From the NCBI RefSeq assembly GCF_003350405.1, contig NZ_QQAW01000003.1, positions 248,001-312,000 on the forward strand: a stretch of DNA of 64,000 nt, given 5' to 3'. Positions 37,541-46,913 of this stretch are shown here, piece after piece. The position numbers and the translations under genes are program-made. Every line of letters begins with the position of its first letter. Within the stretch, counting starts at the first letter, position 1. A model generated the notes under the pieces. That model saw nothing but the letters and a program-made list of their open reading frames with translations. It had not been told where the DNA came from and made no database searches. The stretch is from Gluconacetobacter liquefaciens. GTDB lineage: Bacteria > Pseudomonadota > Alphaproteobacteria > Acetobacterales > Acetobacteraceae.

Positions 37541-37899
37541 TGAACGGTCAACTCCGTGTGGAACAAGAAACATGTTACATTATGGATCATGACAGCGTTA
37601 GATTTGTCCGCAAGAGGAACTAGGGGTTAAGGTCGCCATTCGTTCATTGATCGTGTCGTCGTCGTGACATCAGGACGGCGGACGAATGCTTCATCGAATC
37701 GCGGTGGGCAGGGATCGGCGTGGACGGGTGGGGGTTCGGGTGGGCAGCAGATGCCGCTCATGGAGCCGCCGCGGGGGTTCATGACGAGATTTTAACGGTG
37801 GATTAGGGTTTTCTAAACGCTTCTCACGCCTTCGTCATGATTAAAACACAACCCAGACATTACACTGGTGCGAGTTTTGGCAAGAGAGGACACAGAGCA
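37541..37899. promoter_or_regulatory. Divergent phyR / ecfG intergenic region
   Basis: 359 nt with no gene. It should carry phyR and ecfG promoters, but the EcfG consensus GGAAC-N16/17-CGTT was not found; GGAAC at 37616-37620 has CGTT at the wrong distance (20 nt). A TTAA-N7-TTAG at 37792-37806 is one base from the CtrA consensus. The region nearest ecfG is AT-rich. Confidence 0.4.
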
Positions 37900-38475
37900 A
37901 TGGCCCATAATTTCCATGACCAGGTGATCGCGATCCTCCCGCGCCTGCGTGTTCAGGCGCTGGCTCTGACGCGAAATCGAACGATGGCCGAAGATCTGGT
38001 GCAGGATGCCGTCTGCAACGCGCTGGCCGCCCAGGACAGTTTCATCCCCGGCACCAATTTTTCGGCGTGGATGCATCGCATCCTGCGCAATCGCTTCATT
38101 TCCGACCTGCGCAAGCGTCGGGAAACCACGGATATCGAGGATATCCCCGCATCGGTGCTGGCCACGACGGCGCCGCATGAGGACCGGCTGGCGCTGAAGG
38201 ATCTGGCGATGGCGCTGGACCGCCTGCCCGAAGACCAGCGCGAGGCGCTGATCATGGTGGTGCTGCATGGCATGAGCTACGAGCATCTGGCCGAGGCGAC
38301 CGGATGCGCGGTCGGCACGGCCAAGAGCCGGGTCTTCCGTGCCCGCCGCCAGTTGGAAAGCTGGATGATCGGCGAAGAGCATGATTCGCCGCAGATCAAG
38401 GCGCGGGTGGCGCGTATGCGCAGCCTGCTGGCGGCGAAGACGGGAACGCGCAAGGACGAAGTGGCACGTTCCTGA
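37900..38475 (+). CDS. ecfG: EcfG-family general stress sigma factor
   Basis: A 191-residue ECF sigma factor of the EcfG type. Region 2 covers RVQALALTRNRTMAEDLVQD and FSAWMHRILRNRFISDLRKR; region 4 covers LAMALDRLPEDQREALIMVV and LAEATGCAVGTAKSRVFRAR. The EcfG group lacks extra domains, as here, and is held by NepR. Start ATG 37900 with AGAGAGGA upstream. nepR follows 160 nt downstream on the same strand. Confidence 0.93.
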   Translation: MAHNFHDQVIAILPRLRVQALALTRNRTMAEDLVQDAVCNALAAQDSFIPGTNFSAWMHRILRNRFISDLRKRRETTDIEDIPASVLATTAPHEDRLALKDLAMALDRLPEDQREALIMVVLHGMSYEHLAEATGCAVGTAKSRVFRARRQLESWMIGEEHDSPQIKARVARMRSLLAAKTGTRKDEVARS

Positions 38476-38635
38476 CCCATCCCCGGCAACCCTTCGCTTC
38501 CCAGGCGGTTATTTCCTGAGTCGGACGGCTGGACGGTAGGTCACGGGCTGTTTTACTGTCCGCCGACATCGACATGTTCGGGATGCGGGTTTCAGTAGGG
38601 TGGGCGGGGTATTTCGTGGATCTCAGGGATCATCA

Positions 38636-38821
38636 ATGACGTCCCGCAAGGATTCCCGTCCGAGGCGGCCGTCGAAAAGCAGCGAGACCACCCAGCGAGA
38701 TGATCCGTTCGAGCTATGGCTCAAGCGCGGGCTTCATGAGCTGTTCGATGGAGTCGCATCGGAGCCACTTCCCGAGGAGCTGCTGCGTCTGATCGAGGAA
38801 GACCGCAAGACCAGGGGCTAG
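38636..38821 (+). CDS. nepR: Anti-sigma factor NepR
   Basis: A 61-residue NepR. The two-helix core DPFELWLKRGLHELFDGVAS EPLPEELLRLIEE reads in order (WLKRGL helix, then EPLPEELLRLI helix), which is the NepR signature. It binds EcfG in unstressed cells and PhyR~P under stress. The true start is ATG 38636; the longer frame from 38600 adds 12 residues unlike the family. It is placed after ecfG and directly before the kinase (stop and start codons adjoin). Confidence 0.93.
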   Translation: MTSRKDSRPRRPSKSSETTQRDDPFELWLKRGLHELFDGVASEPLPEELLRLIEEDRKTRG

Positions 38822-40624
38822 ATGGGCAAGGGTGGCGGCCGGAACAGGCCGAGGCGTGGCGCGCCATATGGTGGGTGGCTTTTTCGGCTGTTCGGGACCG
38901 TCAGCGCACGGATGATCGTGATCATCCTGTGCGCGGCCGGCCCTATGGCCATGATCGCGAGCCTTCAGGCATGGAACAGCTATCGCCATACGCTGGAGGC
39001 GCCGGCGTTCCGGGCGGATATGGCGGTCAGCCGGATCGATCTGGAAGTGCGGCACGATGTCGATCATATCGGCGCCCTGTTGTCTTCGATCAGCCGCATG
39101 TCGCTGGACGAAGACGGGTTTGTGCGGACCTTCCAGATGGCCCGGTCGCTGACCGGTGAGTTCTATCGCCTGGCGTTGCTGGATGATCACGGGCGGGTAC
39201 TGGTCGGGGTCAACGGGAACAGGGTGCCGCATCTTCCGACCCAGGTGCCTTACGACGACCTGCCACGTTTCAGCGGTGACGTGCGGGTGGTGCCGCTCGA
39301 TATCCCGGCGCAGAATGCAGGCCGGCACTCCTATATTCGTGTGACGCTGTCCACGCCGATTTCCGATTCTTCGGGCACGGTACGATCCGGCTTTCTGACC
39401 GCTGTCATGCCTGTGGTCTGGAGCCGCCATCACCTTCAGATCGGTGATCCCCGGCTGGATTTCATGCAGAAAAACGGGGCGATCGACGCCTGGATCGTCG
39501 GTCGTGATCTGACGCTTTCGCCTTTATGCGATGATTGTGCCTCTCCGGGGCCGCCGCCTGCCGAGGTGCAGCGCTGGATCGGGGCCATGACGTCCGTTCA
39601 GCGTGAGGTCCGGCAGACCATGAGTGTGGGAGATGCCGCCTTCGCATTCGGCCCGATCGAGGGCGGGGTGGCGGCATTGACGATGACCCGGCGCAATCCG
39701 GCTGAAACCCATGCGCTGGTGATGTTCGTGATCTGGCTCTTTGTCATCGTGGGGCTGCTGGGATGCTGCCTGACGATCGTGACCCAGGGTGCGAATGCGC
39801 TGCTGATCGCGCCCGTGCGCCAACTGACCGGTTCGGTCGAGCGGTGGCAGGCGGATGGCGGCGTATTCGATGCGCAGGCGAGCTGGGTGATGCCGATCGA
39901 GATCCGGCAACTGGCGCGGGCCTTCACGCAGGCGACCCGCAGCCTGGCCCGCGACGAGCGACGGCTGGCGCGGGCGGCGGTCAGGCAGGAATTGCTGCTG
40001 AAAGAGATGCATCATCGGGTCAAGAACAACCTGCAGATCGTCGCCTCGCTTCTGAACCTCCAGGCCAACCGTATCCGGCAGGCCGAAGCGCGCCAGGAGT
40101 TCGCGCAGGCGCGCGACCGGGTACGGGCATTGGCGACCCTGCATCGCTATCTGTATGCCGAAGGCGAATTGTTCAGCATGAACATGGAGCATTTCGTCAC
40201 CGAACTGTGTGAACAGATCATGCAGGCGGCGGGGTATGCGGGGGGCGGGCGGTTGGCCCTGTCGGTTCAGGCGGCGACGCTGGAACTGGAGCCCGACCAG
40301 GCGGTGCCGCTGGCGCTGATCATTACCGAGATCGTTAGTAATGCCATCAAGCATGCCTTTGCCGACGGGCGGAGCGGCACCATTTCCGTCACGCTGGAGC
40401 GGGTGGAACCAAGGCAGGCGCGGCTGGATATCGCCGATGACGGGATCGGGCTGGCCGGTGGATACCAGCAGGCCAAGGAGGAGCGAAGCGGGATCGGCAT
40501 GCAATTGATCCGCGGTTTTGCGCGGCAGTTGGGTGGCAAGCTGGAGATTATCGAGGAGGAGGGGACGCGCTATATCCTTCTGTTCCCTCTGAAAGAGGAC
40601 GAATCGGGCGATCTTGCCCGCTGA
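38822..40624 (+). CDS. HisKA_2 sensor histidine kinase of the general stress module
   Basis: A 600-residue membrane kinase with TM1 at about residues 32-52, a periplasmic sensor region to about 300, TM2 near residues 302-326, and a HAMP-like segment. The HisKA_2 dimer helix reads LLKEMHHRVKNNLQIVASLL with the phospho-His near residue 397. The ATPase domain (ITEIVSNAIKHAFADGRSG, LDIADDGIGLAGG, GIGMQLIRGFARQL) follows. Kinases of this type next to phyR (PhyK-like) phosphorylate PhyR; that pairing here is inferred from location. What it senses is unknown. Confidence 0.88.
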   Translation: MGKGGGRNRPRRGAPYGGWLFRLFGTVSARMIVIILCAAGPMAMIASLQAWNSYRHTLEAPAFRADMAVSRIDLEVRHDVDHIGALLSSISRMSLDEDGFVRTFQMARSLTGEFYRLALLDDHGRVLVGVNGNRVPHLPTQVPYDDLPRFSGDVRVVPLDIPAQNAGRHSYIRVTLSTPISDSSGTVRSGFLTAVMPVVWSRHHLQIGDPRLDFMQKNGAIDAWIVGRDLTLSPLCDDCASPGPPPAEVQRWIGAMTSVQREVRQTMSVGDAAFAFGPIEGGVAALTMTRRNPAETHALVMFVIWLFVIVGLLGCCLTIVTQGANALLIAPVRQLTGSVERWQADGGVFDAQASWVMPIEIRQLARAFTQATRSLARDERRLARAAVRQELLLKEMHHRVKNNLQIVASLLNLQANRIRQAEARQEFAQARDRVRALATLHRYLYAEGELFSMNMEHFVTELCEQIMQAAGYAGGGRLALSVQAATLELEPDQAVPLALIITEIVSNAIKHAFADGRSGTISVTLERVEPRQARLDIADDGIGLAGGYQQAKEERSGIGMQLIRGFARQLGGKLEIIEEEGTRYILLFPLKEDESGDLAR

Positions 40625-40712
40625 ATCCGCATGGCGGGTGGCCGGATGGCGGGGCGATTCACGATCGGGAATGGGTGTCCCTGGCGGGGCGCTTCGATTA
40701 TAGGTCGCGGTC

Positions 40713-42467
40713 ATGAGCGGTGACAAAATGGTGATGCGCGCCTGGACACGGGCGCAATCGCGCCTGGGGCGCCGGCAGGCGATGCCCGTCATGGCCTGCG
40801 GCTTGCTGGCGGGGCTGGTGGCCGTCGGCCAGGCATGGTGCGTGGCGGCGGTTCTGGCGCGGGGACTGATCGGGTCTGGCACGGCCGCGTGGCCGGGCGC
40901 CGGGCTGCTGCTGGCCGCGTTGGCCGGCCTGGCCGTGCTGCGTGCCCTGATCATGGCCGGAGGTGACATCTCTGCCGCCCGGGCCGGGCGGGGGGGGCGG
41001 CGACGGCTGCGCGATGAGGTGCTGGGCGCTATCCTGCGCGGCGGGCCGGCCCTGCTGCGGCGGCGGCACAGCGCGGAACTGACGGCGCTGGCAGTCGACA
41101 GGATCGAGGCGTTGGACGGGTTCTTCGCGCGCTGGATTCCGGCGTCGGTGCTCTGGATCGCGGTTCCGGGGTTGATCGCGACCCTGGCCGCGCTGGTGCA
41201 GCCGGGTGCGGCGGTGATCATGATCGTGTGCGGACTGGCCGTGCCGGTGGGGCAGGCCGTCTTCGGCATCGGCGCGGCCGTGGCGTCGCGTAACCAGTTT
41301 CTGGCCATGACCCGGTTGCAGGCCCGGTTTCTCGACCGGGTGCGTGGTATTGCCACCATCGTCCTGCTGAACCGTACCGACGACGAGGCCGGACGACTGG
41401 CCACCGCCGCCGACGAACTGCGCCGCCGGACCATGAAGATCCTGCGGGTGGCGTTTCTGTCCTCGGCCTCGATCGACTGCGCGATGGTGGTGGCGCTGGT
41501 GCTGATCGTGGTGCGGGATGGCACCACGCTTGAGGTGCTGCGGCATGGGGGCGCATCGGCCCCGCTTGCCGACGCGGCGGCGCGCAGCCTGTTCGTGCTG
41601 CTGCTGGTGCCGGAATTCTTCGCGCCCCTGCGTGCGCTGGCCCTGGCCTACCAGGATCGTGCCCATGCGGCCGGTGCGGCGTCCGCCATGGGCGACCTGC
41701 CGGAGGGCGTGGCTGCGGCGGTGCCGGCGGGGGGTGTTGTGCCGCAATGCTCCGAAGGCGGGGTGTCGGTGGCGTTCGAGCATGTGACCTTTGCCTGGGA
41801 TGCCGCGCGCGGGTCGGTGCTGACGGACCTGAGCTTTGCCGTCCGGGCGGGGGAAATCCTGACGCTGGTCGGGCCTTCCGGCGCCGGGAAATCGACGATC
41901 ATCGAAATGCTGCTGGGGTTTATCGTGCCGGGTAGTGGTCGCGTGCTGGTGGGAGGCGCTGATCTGACTGCCATGGCGCCCGCGACCCAGTCCGGGCTGA
42001 TGTCGTGGATCGGGCAGAAGCCGGTGTTATTTGCCGGGACGCTGCGCGAGAATATTCTCTTCGCGCGCCCCGATGCTGATGAGGATGCGTTGGGCGCCGC
42101 GCTGCGCGCGGCGTCGGTCGATCGGTTTGTCGCGGATCTGCCCCAGGGACTGGACACGCCGATCGGTGAGGGCGGGTTCGGCCTGTCGGGCGGGCAGGCA
42201 CAGCGCGTGGCGATTGCGCGGGCTTATCTGAAGGATGCGCCGCTGCTGCTGCTGGACGAGCCGACGGCGCATCTGGACCCGGAGACCGAAAGCGAGATCT
42301 TTGCCAGCCTGCGTATTCTGGCGCAGGGCCGGACCGTGATCCTGTCCAGCCATGCGGCTGGCGTGCGGGCGTTTGCCGGACCGTGTCTCGACCTGGGGAC
42401 GCCGCGTTGCCTGGAGCGGGGCGCGGGACGGATGGCGCCCATCGAGGAAGGGCATGTTCATGTCTGA
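40713..42467 (+). CDS. cydD: ABC exporter subunit CydD
   Basis: Half-transporter of the heterodimeric CydDC, which exports thiols (cysteine, glutathione) and is needed for cytochrome bd assembly. The 584-residue product has six N-terminal membrane helices and a C-terminal ATPase: Walker A GPSGAGKSTIIEMLLG, signature LSGGQAQRVAIARAYL, Walker B LLLLDEPTAHLD. It overlaps cydC by 8 nt. No cydAB lies in the window. Confidence 0.94.
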   Translation: MSGDKMVMRAWTRAQSRLGRRQAMPVMACGLLAGLVAVGQAWCVAAVLARGLIGSGTAAWPGAGLLLAALAGLAVLRALIMAGGDISAARAGRGGRRRLRDEVLGAILRGGPALLRRRHSAELTALAVDRIEALDGFFARWIPASVLWIAVPGLIATLAALVQPGAAVIMIVCGLAVPVGQAVFGIGAAVASRNQFLAMTRLQARFLDRVRGIATIVLLNRTDDEAGRLATAADELRRRTMKILRVAFLSSASIDCAMVVALVLIVVRDGTTLEVLRHGGASAPLADAAARSLFVLLLVPEFFAPLRALALAYQDRAHAAGAASAMGDLPEGVAAAVPAGGVVPQCSEGGVSVAFEHVTFAWDAARGSVLTDLSFAVRAGEILTLVGPSGAGKSTIIEMLLGFIVPGSGRVLVGGADLTAMAPATQSGLMSWIGQKPVLFAGTLRENILFARPDADEDALGAALRAASVDRFVADLPQGLDTPIGEGGFGLSGGQAQRVAIARAYLKDAPLLLLDEPTAHLDPETESEIFASLRILAQGRTVILSSHAAGVRAFAGPCLDLGTPRCLERGAGRMAPIEEGHVHV

Positions 42468-44151
42468 TCGCTCCCTTTCCGGTTCGCGGGTCCAGGATCG
42501 TGACGGCCTGGCTCCGATTCTGCGGGTTCTGGGCTTGTGGAAGGATCGCGCGCCGCGCCTTGTGGTGGGCGGGTTGCTGTCGCTTCTGGCGTTGGTGGCC
42601 GCGCTGGTGCTGATGCGTGGGGCGGGTGCGCGGATGGCCGGGCTGGCTTTCGGCGGCGCGGTGGCCGGGCTGGTGCTGTTGCGTGTAGCAGGTGTGGCGC
42701 GCGTGGTGCTGCGGTATGTCGAGCGCCTGGTGACCCATGATGCGATGTTCCGGGCTCTGGCCGATATTCGCGTGTGGTTTTTCCGCCGCCTTGCCGGTGG
42801 CGCGGCTGCCGGGCTGGGGTTCCGCCGGGCGGGTGACCTGCTGTCGCGCCTGGTGTCGGATGTCGAGGCGCTGGACGGACTGTATCTGCGGATCATGGTT
42901 CCGCTGGCCGGGGCGTGTGTGGTTCTGCCTTTTCTGGTGATGGCGGTTCTGCCGGTCGATCCGGTGCTGGCTGTGATCGTCGGCGGGTTGTTCATGATCG
43001 GTGCATTCGTGCTGCCGCTGTTGGCGGCCCTGATGGGACGGCGCGAGGCCGCGATCCTGACGCATCGGCTGGCCGACCTGCGGATTGGTGTGCTGGATCT
43101 GGTGACCGGGTTGCGTGAAATCCGCGCCTTTGGGGCCGAAGGGCGCATGTTGGCGCATGCGCAGGCGCGTGATGCCGCGTTGCTGCGGGGGCAGGCGCGG
43201 CAGGCGCGACTGCTCGCGATGATGGGCGGGGGGTCCTATCTTTGCGGGCAGGCGGCGGTGCTGGCGGTGCTGGCAGCGATCCTCGGTGTCGGGTTGGGGC
43301 CGATCCCGGCGGCGCGTGGGGTGGGGCTGCTGTTCCTTGTGATTGCCGGTTTCGAGAGTGCCGGCGGCCTGACGCGCGCTGGGGCGCTGGCCGGCGGCAT
43401 CAGTCGCGCGGCGGCGCGGGTGGTCGCGGTCGGCGAGACGGATGGGCCGGTCGTGCCGGTGGGGACCCGGCCGGCGCCTACGGGCACCGATATTCGCTTT
43501 GAACAGGTATCGTTCCGCTGGCAGGCGGATCGGGCTGCCGTGTTCGACGGGTTGACGCTGGACATCAGGCAGGGGGCGCGGGTTGCCATCCTGGGGCCTT
43601 CCGGGATCGGGAAATCCAGCCTCGCGGCGCTGCTGCTGAAGGTGGCGGCGCCGACAGCGGGGCGGATCATGCTGGGGGGCGAGGATCTGGCGACGCTGGA
43701 GAACGGCTCCGTGCGTCAGCGGATGGCGTGGCTGTCGCAGGCGACGCATCTGTTTGCCGATACCATCCGCGCCAACCTTCTGCTGGGCCGGCCGGATGCG
43801 ACCGAGGCCGATCTGTGGACGGCGCTGGATCGCGCGCAGGTGGGCGATGTGGTGCGTGCGCTGCCTGAGGGGCTGGATGCGTGGCTGGGTGAGGGCGGGG
43901 CATCGCTTTCGGGTGGCCAGGGGCGGCGGATCGCGCTGGCGCGCACGCTGCTGTCTGACGCACCGATCCTGATTCTGGACGAGCCGGCGACCGGTCTGGA
44001 TGCCGAGACCGAGCGTGAATTTCTGACGACGCTTTACGATGTGACGGCCGGTCGCACCGTGATCCTGATCGCGCATCGTCTGGTCGGTGTGGAAAGGCTG
44101 GACCGTGTATGGCGTCTGTCGGACGGCAGGGCAGTCGCCGCCGCGGTTTGA
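42460..44151 (+). CDS. cydC: ABC exporter subunit CydC
   Basis: Partner of CydD, 563 residues from ATG 42460 (ATG 42454 also possible; GAGGAAGGG serves both). It has six membrane helices, Walker A GPSGIGKSSLAALLLK, signature SLSGGQGRRIALARTLL, and Walker B ILILDEPATGLD. ATGTCTG-type overlap into the cydD tail suggests coupled translation. The last codons (RLSDGRAVAAAV) fall inside a tandem duplication that continues past the stop codon. Confidence 0.93.
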   Translation: MSDRSLSGSRVQDRDGLAPILRVLGLWKDRAPRLVVGGLLSLLALVAALVLMRGAGARMAGLAFGGAVAGLVLLRVAGVARVVLRYVERLVTHDAMFRALADIRVWFFRRLAGGAAAGLGFRRAGDLLSRLVSDVEALDGLYLRIMVPLAGACVVLPFLVMAVLPVDPVLAVIVGGLFMIGAFVLPLLAALMGRREAAILTHRLADLRIGVLDLVTGLREIRAFGAEGRMLAHAQARDAALLRGQARQARLLAMMGGGSYLCGQAAVLAVLAAILGVGLGPIPAARGVGLLFLVIAGFESAGGLTRAGALAGGISRAAARVVAVGETDGPVVPVGTRPAPTGTDIRFEQVSFRWQADRAAVFDGLTLDIRQGARVAILGPSGIGKSSLAALLLKVAAPTAGRIMLGGEDLATLENGSVRQRMAWLSQATHLFADTIRANLLLGRPDATEADLWTALDRAQVGDVVRALPEGLDAWLGEGGASLSGGQGRRIALARTLLSDAPILILDEPATGLDAETEREFLTTLYDVTAGRTVILIAHRLVGVERLDRVWRLSDGRAVAAAV

Positions 44152-44531
44152 AGCGGGGCGCTTTTTCCAGGAACGGGGTTCTGTCCGGAGAGCCGTGCTG
44201 GGGAGCGAGAGCGGACCGTGAGGGGCGCGCCCGTCGCGTGTTTTCGAGCATCGCAGCGGAGCGGCCTGATGGCCGCCCGCTGCGAAGCGCGGAAACGCGG
44301 ATGTGGCACTTGTCGGACGGCTGGGCAGTCGTCGCCGTTTGAAGCAGATCGCTTTTTCAAGGAATGGTGTTTCTGGCCGGAGAGCCGTGCTGGTGAGCGA
44401 GAGCGGCCCGTGAGGGCCGCGTCCGTCGTGTGTTTTCGAGCATCGCAGCGGAGCGGCCTTGATGGCCGTGAGCAGCGAAGCGCAGAAAACGCGCGTCGGA
44501 TCGCCGCCAGCACGGCTCTCCGGCCAGAAAC
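44116..44531. repeat. Tandem ~190-bp hairpin repeat after cydC, with 25-bp inverted repeat
   Basis: Two diverged direct copies (44116-44309 and 44310-about 44500) each hold a decayed version of the end of cydC (LSDGRAVAAAV versus LSDGWAVVAV) and an internal hairpin with a GTTTTCGAGCATCGCAGCGG arm. Copy two is closed by a perfect 25-bp inverted repeat, 44369-44393 against 44507-44531. The arrangement shows local duplication plus a long cruciform-capable sequence. A terminator role for cydDC is plausible. Short frames here are by-products. Confidence 0.85.
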
Positions 44532-44646
44532 TGTTGACGTGGGGGTGGGGAGGGGGCACCAAGGATTCGTTATCCATATGTCGCTGACTTTCCCGCATTG
44601 TTGGCGGCGGATTGATCCGTAAGCCGGTTAAGCAAGGGAACTGCCG

Positions 44647-45021
44647 ATGCGTCGCCTCTCTCTCGTTCTGGGGTTGTGTCTGCTGGCCGGGTGCGCCGAT
44701 GGACCGTCGCGGAAATATGTCGTGTTCTTCACCCGTGATTCCACGGCGCTGGAAGACCCGGCCCTGTGGGTGGTGCAGCATGCGGCGGAGCAGGCGGCGC
44801 ATTATCCGCAATCGGTGGTGACGGTTGAAGGCTATGCCTCGGCGCATGGCGACCTGTCGGCTGATGCCCTGCTGGCCATCGACCGGGTGAAGAAGGTTTC
44901 GAGCCAGTTGGTGGTTGACGGGGTGCGGGCCGACCGGATTCGGCAGAAGCCGCGTGCGCCTTCGAATGAAGACGGCGCCGTGGGGTCGCGCCGGGTCGAG
45001 ATCGAGATTGCAGCACCCTGA
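44647..45021 (+). CDS. OmpA-like lipoprotein
   Basis: A 124-residue protein with a lipoprotein signal (LVLGLCLLAGCADG) and an OmpA-type peptidoglycan-binding fold, though diverged: FFTRDSTALEDPAL, VVTVEGYASAHGDLSADALLA, and SRRVEIEI at the end. The usual NxxLSxxRA helix reads DLSADALLAIDRVKKVSSQL. It probably anchors the outer membrane to peptidoglycan. Precedes recQ by 19 nt. Confidence 0.78.
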   Translation: MRRLSLVLGLCLLAGCADGPSRKYVVFFTRDSTALEDPALWVVQHAAEQAAHYPQSVVTVEGYASAHGDLSADALLAIDRVKKVSSQLVVDGVRADRIRQKPRAPSNEDGAVGSRRVEIEIAAP

Positions 45022-45040
45022 CGCGCCTGTTGCGGACCAT

Positions 45041-46909
45041 ATGATGGTGTCGCCCGCTGCCGGCATGACGGCCCCCGAGACGGAGGACTCCCCCCGCGCG
45101 ATCCTGTCGCGGGTGTTCGGCTTCCCCGATTTCCGCGGCCTCCAGGAAGAGGCGGTGGACGCGGTGATGGCCGGGCGGGATTGCTTGGTGCTGATGCCGA
45201 CCGGCGGGGGCAAGAGCATCTGCTACCAGGTGCCGGCGCTGGCGCGTCCGGGCACCGGGCTGGTGATCTCGCCGCTGATCGCGCTGATGGACGATCAGGT
45301 GGCCGCCCTGCGGCAGGTCGGCGTGAATGCCGGGGCGCTGCATTCGGAACTGGAACCCGACGATGCCGCGCGGGTGCGCGCCGATCTGGCGGCCGGCCGG
45401 CTGGATATCCTGTATGTTTCGCCTGAGCGGCTGCTGTCGCCCGGCACGCTGGAGCGGCTGTCGCGGCTGACGATCTCGGTCATTGCGATCGACGAGGCGC
45501 ATTGCATCTCGGCCTGGGGGCATGAATTCCGGCCGGAATACCGGGCGCTGGCTACGCTGCCCGAGCATTTTCCCGGTGTGCCGCGCATTGCGCTGACGGC
45601 GACTGCGGACCCGCGTACGCAGACCGATATCCTCGGTGCGCTGGCGATGCCGGAGGCGCTGGTCCTGCGCGCCAGTTTTCATCGGCCCAACCTGGACATC
45701 GCGGTACGGCCGAAGACGTCGGAACTGCGCCAGTTGCTGGAGGTGCTGGGGCGGCATGAGGGTGAGGCCGCGATCGTCTATTGCGGTAGCCGTAACAAGA
45801 CCGAGCGGGTGGCGCGGTCGCTGGTCGAGCGCGACTGGCCGGCGCTGCCGTTCCATGCCGGGTTGTCGCCGATCGAGAAGCGGGCCGCGTTGGCCCGGTT
45901 CCGCTCGGGCGAGCCGGTGGTGATCGTTGCGACCGTTGCCTTCGGGATGGGGATCGACCGGCCCGATGTGCGGACGGTGGTGCATCTGGACATGCCTTCG
46001 TCGCCCGAAGCCTATTATCAGCAGATCGGCCGTGCGGGTCGTGATGGCGAGAAATCGGAGACCGTCCTGCTCTATGGCGGGGACGATATCGCGCGGGCCC
46101 GGCACTGGCTGGAGCAGTCTGCGGCGCCCGAGGCCCAGAAGCGGATCATGAGCGCCCGGCTGGAGGCGATGATTACCCTGACCGAGACCACGGGGTGCCG
46201 CACGCAGGCGCTGCTGGGCTGTTTCGGCGAGACGCTGGCCACGCCGTGCGGGCATTGTGACAATTGCCGCAACCCGGTCGCCTCGTTCGATGGCACGGTC
46301 GAGGCGCAGAAGGTTCTGTCGACGATCTATCGCATCGGCCAGAAATTCGGTGCGGTGCATGTGGCGGCGGTGCTGCGGGGCAAAGAGAATGAGATGGGGG
46401 CGCGCTACAGCCATGACCGGCTGAGCGTGTTCGGGATCGGCAAGGACAGGCCCGAGCAGTTCTGGCGCGGGGTGATCCGGCAGTTGATCGCGCGCGGGGC
46501 CATTCGCGTCACCGGCGATTATAATGCGCTGGCGCTGAACGAAGCGGTGGCGCGTCCGATCCTGCGCGGCGAGGACAAGGTGTTGCTGCGCGACGACCCG
46601 GTGGAGGAATTGAAGACGGCGCGTGGTGCGCGGGCCGGGGGCGCCGCGCGGTCGGCCACGGCGCGGCCGGTGGTCAGTCTGCCGCCGGAGGCCGAGGGGC
46701 CGTTCGCGGCGCTGCGTGCCTGGCGGCTGGGCGAGGCGCGTGAGCAGGAAATTCCGCCTTATGTGATCTTCCACGACGCGGTGCTGCATGACATCGCGAT
46801 CGAACGCCCGGAGACGCTGGACGAACTGGGGCGGATCAAGGGCGTGGGTGCGTCGAAGCTGGACCGCTATGGCGACGCCGTCTTGCAGGTTCTGGCCGAG
46901 GCGGGCTGA
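45041..46909 (+). CDS. recQ: ATP-dependent DNA helicase RecQ
   Basis: 3'-5' helicase of the RecF pathway, 622 residues. Motifs in order: LMPTGGGKSICYQVPAL (Walker A), IDEAHCISAWGHEF (Walker B and aromatic loop), TATADPRTQ, and AIVYCGSRNKTE. The RecQ-Ct zinc site includes CRTQALLGCFGE and CGHCDNC, followed by the winged helix and an HRDC domain from about residue 545 (FAALRAWRLGEAREQEIPPY). ATG 45041 or 45044 is the start. Its stop is 4 nt before glpR. Confidence 0.94.
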   Translation: MMVSPAAGMTAPETEDSPRAILSRVFGFPDFRGLQEEAVDAVMAGRDCLVLMPTGGGKSICYQVPALARPGTGLVISPLIALMDDQVAALRQVGVNAGALHSELEPDDAARVRADLAAGRLDILYVSPERLLSPGTLERLSRLTISVIAIDEAHCISAWGHEFRPEYRALATLPEHFPGVPRIALTATADPRTQTDILGALAMPEALVLRASFHRPNLDIAVRPKTSELRQLLEVLGRHEGEAAIVYCGSRNKTERVARSLVERDWPALPFHAGLSPIEKRAALARFRSGEPVVIVATVAFGMGIDRPDVRTVVHLDMPSSPEAYYQQIGRAGRDGEKSETVLLYGGDDIARARHWLEQSAAPEAQKRIMSARLEAMITLTETTGCRTQALLGCFGETLATPCGHCDNCRNPVASFDGTVEAQKVLSTIYRIGQKFGAVHVAAVLRGKENEMGARYSHDRLSVFGIGKDRPEQFWRGVIRQLIARGAIRVTGDYNALALNEAVARPILRGEDKVLLRDDPVEELKTARGARAGGAARSATARPVVSLPPEAEGPFAALRAWRLGEAREQEIPPYVIFHDAVLHDIAIERPETLDELGRIKGVGASKLDRYGDAVLQVLAEAG

Positions 46910-46913
46910 CCCG

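Noticed and set aside
37616-37644. EcfG promoter GGAAC...CGTT
   Set aside because: Spacer is 20 nt, not 16-17.
44116-44531. CRISPR array
   Set aside because: Only two diverged 190-bp units, no regular spacers, no cas genes.
41920-45219. Minus-strand frame of 1099 residues across cydDC and the repeat
   Set aside because: Antisense to well-supported genes with low-complexity Arg/Pro/His content.
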